Part shown: piece by piece, positions 10,401-21,619 of the stretch
Numbering within the stretch: the first letter of the stretch is position 1
Layout of the letters: every line of letters begins with the position of its first letter
DNA from: Exophiala sp. HKRS030
Taxonomy: Eukaryota > Ascomycota > Eurotiomycetes > Chaetothyriales > Herpotrichiellaceae
Assembly: GCA_023897205.1 (NCBI GenBank)
Contig: JAHWDD010000009.1
Coordinates: 1,798,001 to 1,862,000 of the forward strand
Length of the DNA stretch: 64,000 bases
Direction of reading: 5' to 3'
Notes under the pieces: model-generated
What the model saw: only the letters and a program-made list of their open reading frames with translations
Databases searched by the model: none
What the model was told of the DNA's origin: nothing
Position numbers and translations under genes: made by a program

Positions 10401-12137
10401 CAAAAGCCATGCGTCAGGTGCTAGCTAGACTACCCGCACGCCTGACTCGTACAGATGCTTTAGCGTCAAGGTAGTTAAGACAAAAGGCCCGTTTCCATAA
10501 TTATTGAACTAGCTTTCTTCAGGCGTTAGGGAGACCTCGCTTAGAGGTTGATTTGAATGCCTGGCTGCGTCAGTGCCATGTTTCTGAATGGTTGACACCT
10601 GTCAAAGTTGGAGTCCCTTCAGCACCGTGGCTCGAATGGGATTCGATGCCGCTGGTACCGACAGACTGTCCAGCCAGATGATGGGCCGACTTGCTCACGG
10701 GAGGTACACAGGATATGTATCGCGCTTCATTGAGAAGGACGATGGACTGTGTGTTGTACCATTAGAAGGAGAGGCGATGACCAGGTTGAGAGGCTTCTGA
10801 GAGCCCCCGTACGGAACATGCGCTGTTCCTATCTTTACTTCACGGCTCCCAGATCCATGTAAAATCAGCGTACTATAGCTACGGAGTACGACGTAGGTAG
10901 AGTATTCCGTCTGATACGAGCCTTCAGAGTCCGGCTCCCTCAGAAGTCTTAGTTTCAACAGCTGGTCGAAGCTTCAAACCCGCAACGGGCACGTCTAGCC
11001 TCTATTATTGTGCACTACCGAGTCCCCAGCACGGACTCTCCCTTGCTGCATCAACCCCGGTTCCTTGTGTCCATGCGGCACCCCAAGCGTCCACTTGCAG
11101 CCACAAAGTTGTGTACGGAGTACGAGTTACCGGGTCCATGTGCTTGGGATTTGGCTGCTCTTGGGTCGAACTGGGCTAAACCCTCCAACCGACAGCACCA
11201 GCCCACCTATTGTACCCAGCTGTTGGGTGCCTACAGGCCGCCTCCAGGGAACCATCAGGGAGCCTACAGGAAGCCTACAGCGGCACTTGCAGTGGCCCCC
11301 GCTCCCTCTGCCAGTTATAGTGGTTACTACTACTACCAGTATGTGCGTCGCCTCCCTCTCGGTCCATCATTCCACCCTTCCATCCATTCGGCACGCCATC
11401 CTCATCCTGCTTGTTCTGTTGTCCTTCTTATCTCCACCATCTGCTGCTTGCTCATCAGAACATCTCTCCTCTCTTCTCTTGTTGTTCTCTTCTGCTTCGT
11501 CCTAACGATCTTCACTTTCTACTTTCCATACTCTTGCAGATCCCTCAACAATCTGAATCATTCCTCCCTGACACTACAACGGGACTTGCCGGCTAAGAAG
11601 GCTGCCTCCCTGCCTTGTCGATCCTCCCCGATCTTCAGAGCCAACTCTGTCCCTAAAGAGCTGGGCGGCACCCACCCGGCTATACGGCCTCTGGACCACT
11701 TTCGACCACCCGTACAGTTTATCCCCGAGCTTGTTGGTCTGGCTTCCCGTTACTCAAACCTGCACCAGTCCTTCAGTACTCGTACACGACTTGCCACCTT
11801 CTCACACCTTTCGCGGTGGTTTTTTTTTGTTGTCACATTTGACCACCTCAGTGTTCTCGAGAACACTGTCGCGCCCCCTAAAGGTCGATGGCCGGCGTCC
11901 TTGGGCTAAGGCTCTCTTCATCTGACAAGTAACATTTCAGTCCACTCGGTCGGAATTTCACCACCAATTGACAGCTGACATCTCTTCATCACACCCAACG
12001 CCTTGGGTCAGCCGACAACCAATAACCACACCATATCTTCCTCCCACGCCCTCCTTCAATCGCTTCCTCACCCTCTCGTTGATTACTTGCAATTTCTATG
12101 ACGCCCTTTCCAATAGCCCTTCCATTCCAAGTAGCCA
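7470..12137. other. 4.7-kb gene-poor region with a pyrimidine-rich leader at its right end
   Basis: No open frame here has a recognisable domain, and the longer ones occur on both strands with low-complexity composition. TACGGAGTAC occurs at 10880 and 11114. From about 11300 to 12137 the plus strand is strongly C+T-rich, which suggests a promoter plus long 5' leader for the gene starting at 12138. A plus-strand frame of 299 codons (11010-11909) lies inside this biased DNA and I do not consider it real. The region could hide non-coding RNA or relics too decayed to recognise. Confidence 0.4.
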
Positions 12138-12977
12138 ATGGAGGAAGGAGGACCGCAATTTTCAAAGAAGGAAAAGAAGGGTCTGCAAAGTATCTGGCAG
12201 AGAATCAGACGTCTTTTTCGACATAAACCTCAAGCTCTCCCAGCAAAGCCAGCCGCGCCGGCTTCTGCGACCAAATCTACTCCAACACCACCCGCATCGG
12301 GCCCCAAGGCTGCACAGAGCCCTGGAGAACCGGCACTCGATTCCCAATACCCTGCCACCGACAAGCAATCCCCCATTGAGGTCGATGACATGCAGGAGAA
12401 TACTCCTTTACCTGACGAGCCCTTGGCTCTTCCACCCCGTGACCCGCTGTCCGAGTATCCAAACGACCAAGAACTCCGTTTCTACAAGGCCAAAGCCATC
12501 TGTGCCCGATACAACATTGAGTTGACTGAGGCTGATTGGGTGGTGCGACCCAAAGCCCAACATGAAAGAGTGTCTAAACCTATAAGACAAAGGGTCAGAT
12601 ATACCTGTCATAACTGTTCCACCTCCTTTGGCTACGACAAGATCTGTATCGGATGCCAACACCGTCGCTGTACACGATGTTCTCGTTATCCACCAAGGAA
12701 AGACCGCTCGAGAGCCGCCAGAGAAACGACGGCGCAGCAACAACAACAGCAGCAACAGCAACCACAAGACACGGACGGCGATAATGCGCGGAACAGCATC
12801 GAGGGTGCCTGCCACGAATGTCAGACTGGCTTCGAACTCGGCACCCAAGAATGTCCCAATTGCCACCACCAAATATGCGACCGATGCATTAGAGAGACTA
12901 CGATTTCGATCGATGAATCGTCGCGCGAAACTGACGAACAAAGAGCTCCGACCAGTCGATCCACTGCCGTCAGCTAA
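12138..12977 (+). CDS. cysteine-rich protein with two repeated Cys6 zinc-ribbon-like modules
   Basis: This single-exon gene encodes 279 residues of unknown function. The N-terminus is basic (KKEKKGLQSIWQRIRRLF) and is followed by a Pro/Ala-rich disordered stretch to about residue 110. Two cysteine modules have nearly the same spacing: C157, C160, C170, C173, C178, C181 (C-x2-C-x9-C-x2-C-x4-C-x2-C) and C225, C228, C239, C242, C247, C250 (C-x2-C-x10-C-x2-C-x4-C-x2-C). An eight-glutamine run at 201-208 separates them. The first module ends in RYPPRK, a signature I associate with a family of uncharacterised ascomycete proteins. Zinc binding is inferred from spacing only. The gene stands alone between two gene-poor regions and has a long C+T-rich leader. 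Confidence 0.75.
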   Translation: MEEGGPQFSKKEKKGLQSIWQRIRRLFRHKPQALPAKPAAPASATKSTPTPPASGPKAAQSPGEPALDSQYPATDKQSPIEVDDMQENTPLPDEPLALPPRDPLSEYPNDQELRFYKAKAICARYNIELTEADWVVRPKAQHERVSKPIRQRVRYTCHNCSTSFGYDKICIGCQHRRCTRCSRYPPRKDRSRAARETTAQQQQQQQQQPQDTDGDNARNSIEGACHECQTGFELGTQECPNCHHQICDRCIRETTISIDESSRETDEQRAPTSRSTAVS

Positions 12978-13892
12978 CATCTACTCCATCACGACTTGTT
13001 TATTTTTATTCCCCAATCTCAGTCTATTCCTTCCGAGCATTAAAATGATGCGATGACGACTCTACTCTATCACGACTTGATCTTCCGATCTGAGCGTTCT
13101 CGTTATAATACTCATCCAGCCGGCGTTCTTATGGGAAATTGTTGAGGTTTCTTTTTGGGTTGCAGAGGCGACAGGACTTGATTTTGACTTCTTTGATGAG
13201 CCTACAGTGCATCTTTTTGCCATTGATCTATCAAAGAATACCTCTGCGCTACACAGTGCGTAAGTCGAAAGACTTGGTGACAGGGAAGGGGGGGGTTGGG
13301 AGAGAGCAGTTGGTGGGAGAGCATACTGATGATACCCGAACAAATACAAAACCACGTGTGTTACAGCAGAAGGCCAAATTTTGTGGACACGGATATGGGA
13401 ACAAAATCACTTTCTTACAGTCTCACGGCGCATCCTGTCGAGGGGGCGCCGACAACCAAGACTGTAAAATCCAGCTTACCTTTGTGGAAGCTACGAGATC
13501 AATGAATGTCAAAAATGTTTCCCCTCTGGATGTTGCAAGTCCGAACACTAGTAATACCTGCCTCCCGTGAATTCAATCCTCACCTTGATCTTTGCTTGTA
13601 TGCTTCTACGGAGACGGTCTTACCGGCTACCAAGTATAGGTTTTGTTGTAGCGGAGTACCTCCTTGGTCGCAACGTGGATAGTTTTCATCATTTGGCGTA
13701 TTTCCGGTAAGCCTACCATTCCATTCCCAAGGCCCAAAAACGCCCGCGAGTATCGGGGTGATCGGCGGCGGCTTTCAACATGAAGCGGAGATGACTACCC
13801 CTGCCTACCTGAAAAGTATGATGATGAATTCGGGTTATCCGTACACTTACTCCGTACTCAGGTACCTAATTCAGGTATCACCCGTTACACGG

Positions 13893-16139
13893 TACGGAGT
13901 ACAACTTGGTATGTCACTTCCCGTGCGGTAAAATGGTGAAATCCCGTAGTCCCTTATTTAGGTATTATATGTACGGAGGAACTGAGAGAGGCGAAATCAG
14001 GCTGAAACACACTGGAGCGCCCTTCCTTTTTTTCGTTTGGAAGAAAAAAAATAATGACTCGTACGAGGAGAACGGGGTACTACTTGTGGGATTACAACCT
14101 CGAAAGACCTGAGTAGGAAAGAAGATTGCCTTGGAAAGTAAGAATATAGTACATACTCCGTATGGTATTCACACACGACCCGTAGGGATAGCAGCAATAT
14201 CCAATACTTTGAGACCCGAGATGAAAAGGAACAACGTGGGTGCTATCCGTAATAGCTCTTTTTTTCACTTCACAAAAAATATTTCGGAAATACCGGTTAC
14301 TCATAGGAAACAAGAAGATAACCTGGAGAGAGTAAATCAAATTACGACAGCCCTCGTTGGGAGAATGTTTAGAGTCAACGGGGGGTCATGGTCACTCATC
14401 CCGAAGATTCTTACTTTTTGATCGATGACAGGAAAAAAATATTTATTCCCCTTGTACAGAAAATGGAAGGAAAATGACAAGAAAGCATAATTACTCCGAG
14501 GTACGGAGTGATATCCTCAAGGAAGTTAACAGGCACGAAAGGTTGAAGAGGGTACAGAGTACTCCTAGGAGCATCCCAAGCCCCCAACGTGTTTCCGTAC
14601 CGAGAACCAGGTATGGCAATGAAGCTCCGTCAGTAACAGAGTAACGGTACCCAGTTCTTGTACCGAAAACATTTATTAGTGTCGGCATTCGGTACGAAAT
14701 ACTTTGGACTACAAAAAGTGGCGGGTCTATGATTCCACCCCCCTACATACGGTAATCGTACGGTATGGAGATGGAAAATGTGCCCGACCACGCATGTTGT
14801 GTACAATTCAGCCCCAAAGTTGTACGGATGTACTCCGTACGTACTAGTACATCCGTACAGTCCACCATCCATCAGGCAACGAAAATCTTGCGAACGGGGG
14901 ACATGCGTATCCGTACTTTGTATTCGCCTGGGACATACTCCGTATGGATTACCTTCAATTTCGAATCCTTTCCTTTCAAAGAATGATCCGGGCTTTCGGC
15001 CGATTCTCTGTGAGCAAGAGCAATGGAAAATGTCCTTTTGCAATGATAGTGCTCACCTTTTTCGAGTTTCTGTTTCATCATAAACTACGGAGTAGGTAGC
15101 TCGTAGTCGATCAGACAATAATGTGTCATTTGTGGAGAGAGAGGGGGGGGACTTCTTCAATGCGGAAGGTAAATCGTCCGTGGGATGCATTTCGTGACTC
15201 GCCACGGCATTCGTACTCCGTCCTTCGTCACGAATCCCATAGAATCTGCCGTGTCAGATGAAAAAGCTGAGAATGATCCTGAGCCTGCTGACAATGGTAT
15301 GCGCCGTACTCGTACCACTTCTCGTACCCAGTAGGATGCGTGTAAGAATGGACGTATACTCCGTATTTCGTACGGAGTACTTGTTTGATATAAGCGAGAT
15401 GAGATCCAGGCCCTCACTCGCTCACTAGGCCATTCGGTCGACTTGCCGGACCAGGGAGGGGTGGGAGACAGACCATGCATGGGACATGGGCTTCGATAAA
15501 CCACCAGCCAGGGGGCGCTCAACCACCAACGAGGGCTTTGCGATATGAACCATCAGAGGACCCATGTGGATCAAACAAGACAAGTCTACTTGTATCCGTA
15601 AGGGTTAGGATAAGACGCACGTTACTTTCGGTCGTCGAGTCATGACCGAGAAATGATGGTGTTAACAGCAGATGTGACGTCGGACTCGGAGCAATGCTAG
15701 TTATGTGGTAGTCATCTGCGGGCTTCTTGAAAACGGACCTATTTGGGACTAGGGATTTGCTGACTCCGGGCGAATCCTGTGGAGTTTTGTTCGGCACGGC
15801 ACGGGCGACGGATCGTCCATGAGCGGGAGTAGATCTTTCAGACGCTGTTGGGGCGTGTTTTATCATGTTCTTTGCCGCCAAGAGGTGTGGAAGTCTGGTA
15901 TTTCCCAGGGATCTACCACATACGGTACCATTCTTTCCGTTTTTTATCATTGTCTTATCGGCGCTTATTCTTCGACTTGAATCCTCCTCCCTTAAGTTTC
16001 ATGTGGTTGTGTTCTTTTCCAGCCGACATGTTGACCACGCGAGCGTCAAGAAAACCATTCATGAGAAGGTGCAGCTGTTCAATAGTCTGATGTTTCCAAT
16101 CTTTGGGTCCATACCATTTGCGGTGATAGTACGGAGTAC
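13893..16139. repeat. cluster of dispersed TACGGAGTAC decamers
   Basis: Exact copies of TACGGAGTAC, or its reverse complement GTACTCCGTA, start at 13893, 14830, 15371 and 16130. Near-copies (8-9 of 10 bases) lie at 13848, 14154, 14502, 14936, 15086, 15214 and 15357. Outside this cluster, exact copies start at 10880, 11114, 24107, 33534, 35624 and 38144. All ten exact copies are between genes. About 0.12 would be expected by chance for a non-palindromic decamer on both strands of 64 kb with even base composition. Confidence 0.85.
14821..14859. repeat. 14-bp perfect inverted repeat
   Basis: Arms at 14821-14834 and 14846-14859 are perfect reverse complements separated by 11 bp. The left arm runs into a GTACTCCGTA decamer at 14830-14839. 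It could form a cruciform or hairpin or bind a dimeric protein. No flanking target duplication or transposase was seen. Confidence 0.85.
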
Positions 16140-17067
16140 TACTGTTTGCTTCGTTGGGGAGCCCATGATATGCACTTCCCTTATGCAGCTAACACGCTCG
16201 CTAACGAGTTGGTGGTCTGGGTTGAGTACTGATTTGCAGGTTTGCTTCATACGATTGTATCGCCTTCAAATGCTGAATGCATGAACAGCCTAGTAAAACA
16301 CTCACAGGGCTCGTGTTGATGCACCGAAGGCTTAGTTTCGCGACTACTATAGCTAGCTGTCCATGCCGATTATCCATTTCCAAACGGATGTCCATGGGCT
16401 AGGGTTTCCTGTTGATTCACCTTTGATCGGCCTCATTATGGAAAAGAGCCTTTCGGCGTCTGGTACGGGCTTTGCACGATCTGATCGTGATTGTCAATAG
16501 CATAGAAGCTCAAAGCAACATGCTAGGACGGCTGGGTTATCGAGGATCAGTCATCGTCGCACAGGTATCTCCCTTCAGGATGCTACTCCTGCAGCTGCCA
16601 GAACATCCTGGCTCGAATATTGAGGGCGACCTGAGATAGATTGTTGAGAACCTTCTTCGTGGACCATGTCCCACTCAATAAAATATCTCCAACCAGAGAA
16701 ATGGTCATGAAACCAACACACACGATGGGGGAACGCGCCGCCTCCTATGATTTGCGAGACAAATCTTTTACCTACTGACCTTGAACAAGGTATCTTCCTC
16801 TGAGGATACTGAGTGCATTGATGGTGTGAAGCATAGCTCTTGTCACCAATGTAGCAAATATTATCGTTGAGGATTTGGAGGTAGCGAGACATTAAGTCGT
16901 GGCAGGGCCTTTCGTTGAACTCAACTTGTGCGTCCAATGCAGCTGCACCGTGATATTGAAGAGCATCTCGTACCTCGATCAACAACGTCCGATCCGACCA
17001 TACTTGCTGTTATTTGAAGATGGTCAACTGTAGAAGTGATGACTGAGGCAAAGTTATTTCAGATTCG

Positions 17068-17079
17068 CATCACGTGATG
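17068..17079. promoter_or_regulatory. E-box palindrome upstream of URB1
   Basis: CATCACGTGATG is a perfect 12-bp palindrome around TCACGTGA, ending 135 bp before the URB1 start codon. The core is the binding site of bHLH factors such as Cbf1. A second TCACGTGA lies upstream of LSM3 at 47679. Function is inferred from the motif alone. Confidence 0.4.
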
Positions 17080-17214
17080 TGGGTTTTTTTCCAGATCGCC
17101 CGCAAAGAATTTATGTTGCGCTAACTACATTGGGACTCGATACAGTTCTTCTGCCGTTGATTTCTAACAAGATACAACAAGTGCATGTAGAGCTTGATTC
17201 CATCCTTGTGAGCA

Positions 17215-20200
17215 ATGGCTTCCCTCGATGGAGGTGCAAGGAAGAGGAGAAAGCTAGACGACTCTGTACCTCCAGCAGATACCCTCATTACCTCTTCATC
17301 CCAACTCAAAAACCTCTTCAATGTTCCGAGTGAATCCTCAAACGAGATCAAGAAAGGTAAAGAAATCCCATTCATCTTAAGAGCTTGCCTAATATGCCTT
17401 AGCCGTTGAGAAGTTCACACACTTTCTGTCTAGCGTTTCGAGGGACGCAAAGTCTAACGATGGAGAGCGACAATTGAAAATACTGAAGACCTACTGCGAC
17501 GATCAATCCTCGTCCTCTCACGACAAGGTCGATTTTCCAGACTTACTCAGCGCCTGGTCAAATGCGAGCCAGTCAAATGACGACGCCGTCTTTGCTACGG
17601 TGCCGGCGGCCTTGACACAATTCTTCCAGGCAATCTCGGGCAATGTGGACTTTCGTGAATTCGGGCTGTCACTCTGCTACAGCTTGCTGAAGCGTGACCA
17701 GCTTCGACTGTTCGACAAAGGGCTATCTTCACCTCGGAACAAAGACCTCGTTATAAGTCATTGTCTGCAACTTCTGACGGAAGTCATCAGCTTCGATGCT
17801 GGTGCCCTTGCAACCAATGTCTTCGGAAGGAGGGATCTGCTCTACAGGTGCCTTGATGGTATTCTAAACCAGCCGAAACTTGGAGACCACCGCCTGAAAG
17901 CTCATGCCTCCGCCCTCGAATTCCTACTTGCGAATCTAAGGTATCTAGATGCCACCTCCAAAGGCGAGCTCATCACCCAAGGAAAGACGTTGCACGCAGC
18001 ATTCCGAAGCTTGCCTGTCCAAAGCTCAGACATTATCATTGAAACGATAAACGCCCTCGAGAAGTCAATTCTTGGTGACGCAAATTTGTCTAAGCAGTTG
18101 AAAATTCGATGCTTCAACTCGGGTAACCTTTCAGCCTTGGCCAAGTTGTATGATTTCGATACCTTCGATTCTGAGGACAACACAGACCGTTCGCCTGCTG
18201 TCCGCGAAGCCCTCCAACATCTACTTCTACAAGTCTGCGCAACGCCTAAAGGTGTGCTCCTTCCACAGACAGGATGGTATCCTGCCGGACTTAACCCTGA
18301 TGCCCCTCGGCCGGATAGTGATATGATTGACCTGGGCCTGGACTCGCCTTACTACTCCGATGACTACGCCGACAAAGTGCCAGTCAAGAACAATTCCCTC
18401 GCAACCTTCATCCAGACACTTCATCCTGAGAAAGACGTCTTACAGGCTCAATTGGTTACTTCCATCTTCGCGGCCGGCCCTGAATTGGTTGCCGATTACT
18501 TCACCAAGAAACGAAAGGTTTTAGCATCTCCTGCCGATGACCCTCTATGGCGTGGTCAATTCGCTTTCCTGTTTTCCATTGTCCAACTTCCCGTACCCGA
18601 AAATTGTGGCTGGCACGACAAGTCACCGGCATCACCACCACCCCTTTCGGTCGTCATTGAGAGCATCCTTCCTCGACCTCTGGATCGAGCGACGGTGACA
18701 AAATGTCTTCACTCAGACGAGGATGTCCTCGTTTTGTCGGCTGCTCGTTTGCTGACAGTTTCACTTGAAAAACTCGATTCTGTGTTGACAGTGTTCGAGC
18801 AAGGGCATCCGGGATCCCATCTGTGGACACAGGCTTCCAGCAAGCTGATCAACTTGTTCATTGAGAGAATACCCCAGCTACAAGACACGATCACGGGGTT
18901 GCAGCGCCTCACGAAAGGGAAAGAGCAAATTCGAACGGTGGTCCTCGAATGTATCGCTACCTATCACCGGGTCATGCCATCTTTGACGGCCGGCGCAAAA
19001 TTTGATATTGGGCCGATATTCATTCAGAACTTACAAAGGTTGGACCCCGGTAGCTTGGACGCCGACAACAAGGAAACTCTGGAGGAACAGCTGCCTCATC
19101 TTTCGCAGATTGCCGAAAAATCGCCTGCGACGAAATGGTTCCACAAACCGAACGCGGAAACGTTATCATTGATGGCACAGGTGCTCAGATATTGTGTTTC
19201 CAAGCCTGACAGTCCTTTCACAAAAAATGCGGCACCCATCATCCAGCCCCTACTTCGGATCAAAGGTGTTCTTAGCAACAATGTGCAATCCCTGGGAGCT
19301 CTGTTTGCGAGTCTGGCCTCAACCAAGAAATGGGAACCCGAGCCCGCCACGTACCAATTCTTGGACAACTGTATGACGAGGACAATGCAAAGGCCAGTCA
19401 AATATCTCGATCAGGTTGAACAGGAACAAAAGATGGCGTCAGACTCGAAGGAGCTTAGTCTCATCGCTTGCTGTATGTCGGAACAGTGGCCATTCGTGGT
19501 CAAGAAGGGCGACAAGAAGGGAACCAAGAACGTCGCCGAGTGGATCGCTCGTTTCTTCGGTGCCCTCGACGCCGCTGGTGAGAATTATCGAGTCATGACC
19601 ACCCTGAAACAGGCCATGCTGGAAAGTGCGCAACAAAACGCCAAAGCCCGCGAATACCTGGAGAAGGCCTTTGAGAAACAACGAAAGACAGCGCCTGCTC
19701 TACCTGAGCTCGGGTCGGAAGATGGTGCACAAGTTTTTGGATCGCCCGTCGAGAACCAAGTCGACGCCGCCCACAGCCCTACAACTAGACAGGAAGAGCT
19801 TGTTCGGACGGTCGACCTCGACGAGACTTGTCCCCCGCTTCCACGTATCCCGACGTCCCTTTCCGGCCTCGACCGTTGGACCAAACCCGACTTTGAGACC
19901 GAGATTCACTCGGGACGCCTGGCCGATCTGCTCCGCTGCCTCGTCCACCCGGAGGCCGAGATCCGCGTGCAGGCCTTCCACACGGTGCAGACCGTCATGC
20001 ACGCCGTGGAACAGTCGGCGTACCCCGAGAAGACGCAGCTCTACCTCTTGTTGGGCGAGGTCAGTGAGACGACGCGGGTCGCCTCAGCCGCCAGCGGCGG
20101 CGGCGGCGGCGGCGGCGGGTTTGTCGGCCCTCCACCACCGTCCGTGGTGGCGGAACTGGCGGTGCACCTGCTGCCCGTGGTCGCCGACCCGACCTCCCCC

Positions 20201-20806
20201 TACTACCGCAAGGCGAACCGGTTCCTCCTTCTGGGGCCGCACTGGACCGTGTCGAGGTTGCTGCCTCACTGGCTCTCGGCCACGTTCCTGTCCGAACCCG
20301 AGGCCGACGACACGGACGTGGGGAACCAAAACGCCCAGGCCCTGGAGGTCGACCACCTCTTGGGCTTGCTCGCCGCCTCGCTCAGGACCGAGGTCGATCT
20401 GGACTTGTTCCGGCGCGGTCACGTCTTCACGAGGCTGATGAGTCACTTTCTCTCGTCGAACACTCCCCGAAACACGAGAACCAAGATTCTTCACGTCCTT
20501 CACCGTGCCGCCGGTGTCCCCGGTGGGAGTGACACCCTCATCACGCGCACGGGGGTCAGGGAGTGGTTGGTGGTCGCCGCGGAGGTGACTGATCGTCACG
20601 CTGGTGGGACCACCGTCGGTGGTGGCGGTGGTGGTGGACGGCAATACGAAAGTGCGGCCGAAAAGGTCGAAATGGACAATCGTACGAGAAGATTGGTGGA
20701 TGCTCTCGCCGCGGAGATTGACCAAACTTGTACAAAGAGTGTCATTGAGAGGTGGGAAGCAGACAGACCTTTGACGAGGCTCGAGAGGGAGAGGGTAGAA
20801 ACGTAA
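17215..20806 (+). CDS. URB1: nucleolar pre-ribosomal-associated protein 1 (Urb1/Npa1)
   Basis: The product is a large alpha-helical-repeat protein of the nucleolus that acts in early 60S (pre-60S) ribosome assembly. The model is join(17215..17356, 17403..20806), giving 1181 residues, with a 46-nt intron (GTAAAG donor, CTTAG acceptor). The first exon encodes a short basic, disordered N-terminus. Exon 2 opens with VEKFTHFLSSVSRDAK and GERQLKILKTYC, the start of the Npa1 N-terminal domain. The second half holds the weaker C-terminal NopRA1-like region (around residues 830-1030: LADLLRCLVHPEAEIRVQAF). A run of eight glycines from a GGC repeat (about 20095-20119) and a second Gly-rich stretch near 20620 are low-complexity insertions. 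It is shorter than yeast Npa1 (about 1760 residues) but reads as complete. A TCACGTGA E-box lies just upstream. Confidence 0.88.
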
Positions 20807-21619
20807 ATACCCCAAGTTAGCTTCCCACCTGAGATGGGTCATCGGACGTTACGAGGGGTGACAAGACACAACAGTCTCTCTTTCTCGGAAGAAGGACAGG
20901 TGGAAAGAGAAAACCACGAAATTGTGACTTGAAGGTGCAGACGCACGTACTGTACTACCCATAGAAAAGAATCACACACGCGCGGACAAAATGACTTCCA
21001 TACCGAAAAGAAAGGCTACAATCATCAAAATTTCACAGACAAAGACTCAAGAAAGGATTCCAAGCCCATTCCTCCGACCGTGTATTTGTTTTCCACCCCT
21101 CTTCTCGCTAGATCAGAATAAAAGACACAAAACCATCAAATCTAGTTCATAAACAAGCAAGCTCAAAGAGACAAGACGTTGTAACTCGGAATGAACATAT
21201 GTATACCTAACACACACGCATGTGTATCCTCTTCGACCTTCCGAGTGCCCATCAACGACCCCTTTTGTGTTGACTTGGACATACTGTATCGCTTTAAAGC
21301 AAGGAAGAAGAAAAGGGGGAAAACCCGCTCGGTCCTCTCGTCTAACTCTGGGGAGGGGAAAAAACACACGTCTGCCACCAGGTTATGGTCATGACTGCCA
21401 CTCCATTGCGACCATCAAACTAGAGAGGCGGCGAGGGCAAGTGTAAGCAAGCCGCTGACCGATGTTGATTTAGCCACCAGATATGATCCGGCACGAAACA
21501 ACTGACGATGACGTTTTGTTCCTTCTATCCAAGCATGGGTCGACGACAGCATCATTTGCATAGCATCTCGGACCTTTTCTGGGGGGTCGTTTGCAAGCTC
21601 TGCTTCAACTCTCATGTCC
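20807..21619. other. intergenic region between convergent URB1 and NADH dehydrogenase genes
   Basis: This is the shared 3' region of two convergent genes. It is A-rich, as expected of 3' untranslated sequence. Short frames on both strands lack any domain. No separate gene is seen. Confidence 0.45.

Larger units (their letters stand above)
12978..17214. other. 4.2-kb gene-poor region rich in TACGGAGTAC motifs
   Basis: I find no supported gene. Short open frames (13139-13570 plus, 15519-15950 minus, 15865-16284 plus, 16575-16985 minus) lack domains and overlap one another on opposite strands. The minus frame at 16575-16985 has the most protein-like composition and could be an exon or relic, but I cannot identify it. 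Full or partial TACGGAGTAC elements are dense from 13848 to 16139. The last 150 bp contain an E-box palindrome and form the URB1 promoter. Confidence 0.4.

Noticed and set aside
11010..11909. Plus-strand open frame of 299 codons
   Set aside because: It lies in strongly C+T-biased DNA, is rich in Ser, Leu and Pro without a domain, has no good start and overlaps another open frame downstream. It fits a promoter and leader region better.
16575..16985. Minus-strand 136-codon frame with protein-like composition
   Set aside because: I could not identify a family or extend it with in-frame exons. It may be a relic, but support is too weak for a call.
20084..20842. Minus-strand 252-codon frame opposite URB1
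   Set aside because: It is the antisense shadow of a GC-rich URB1 coding stretch and has no start context or domain.
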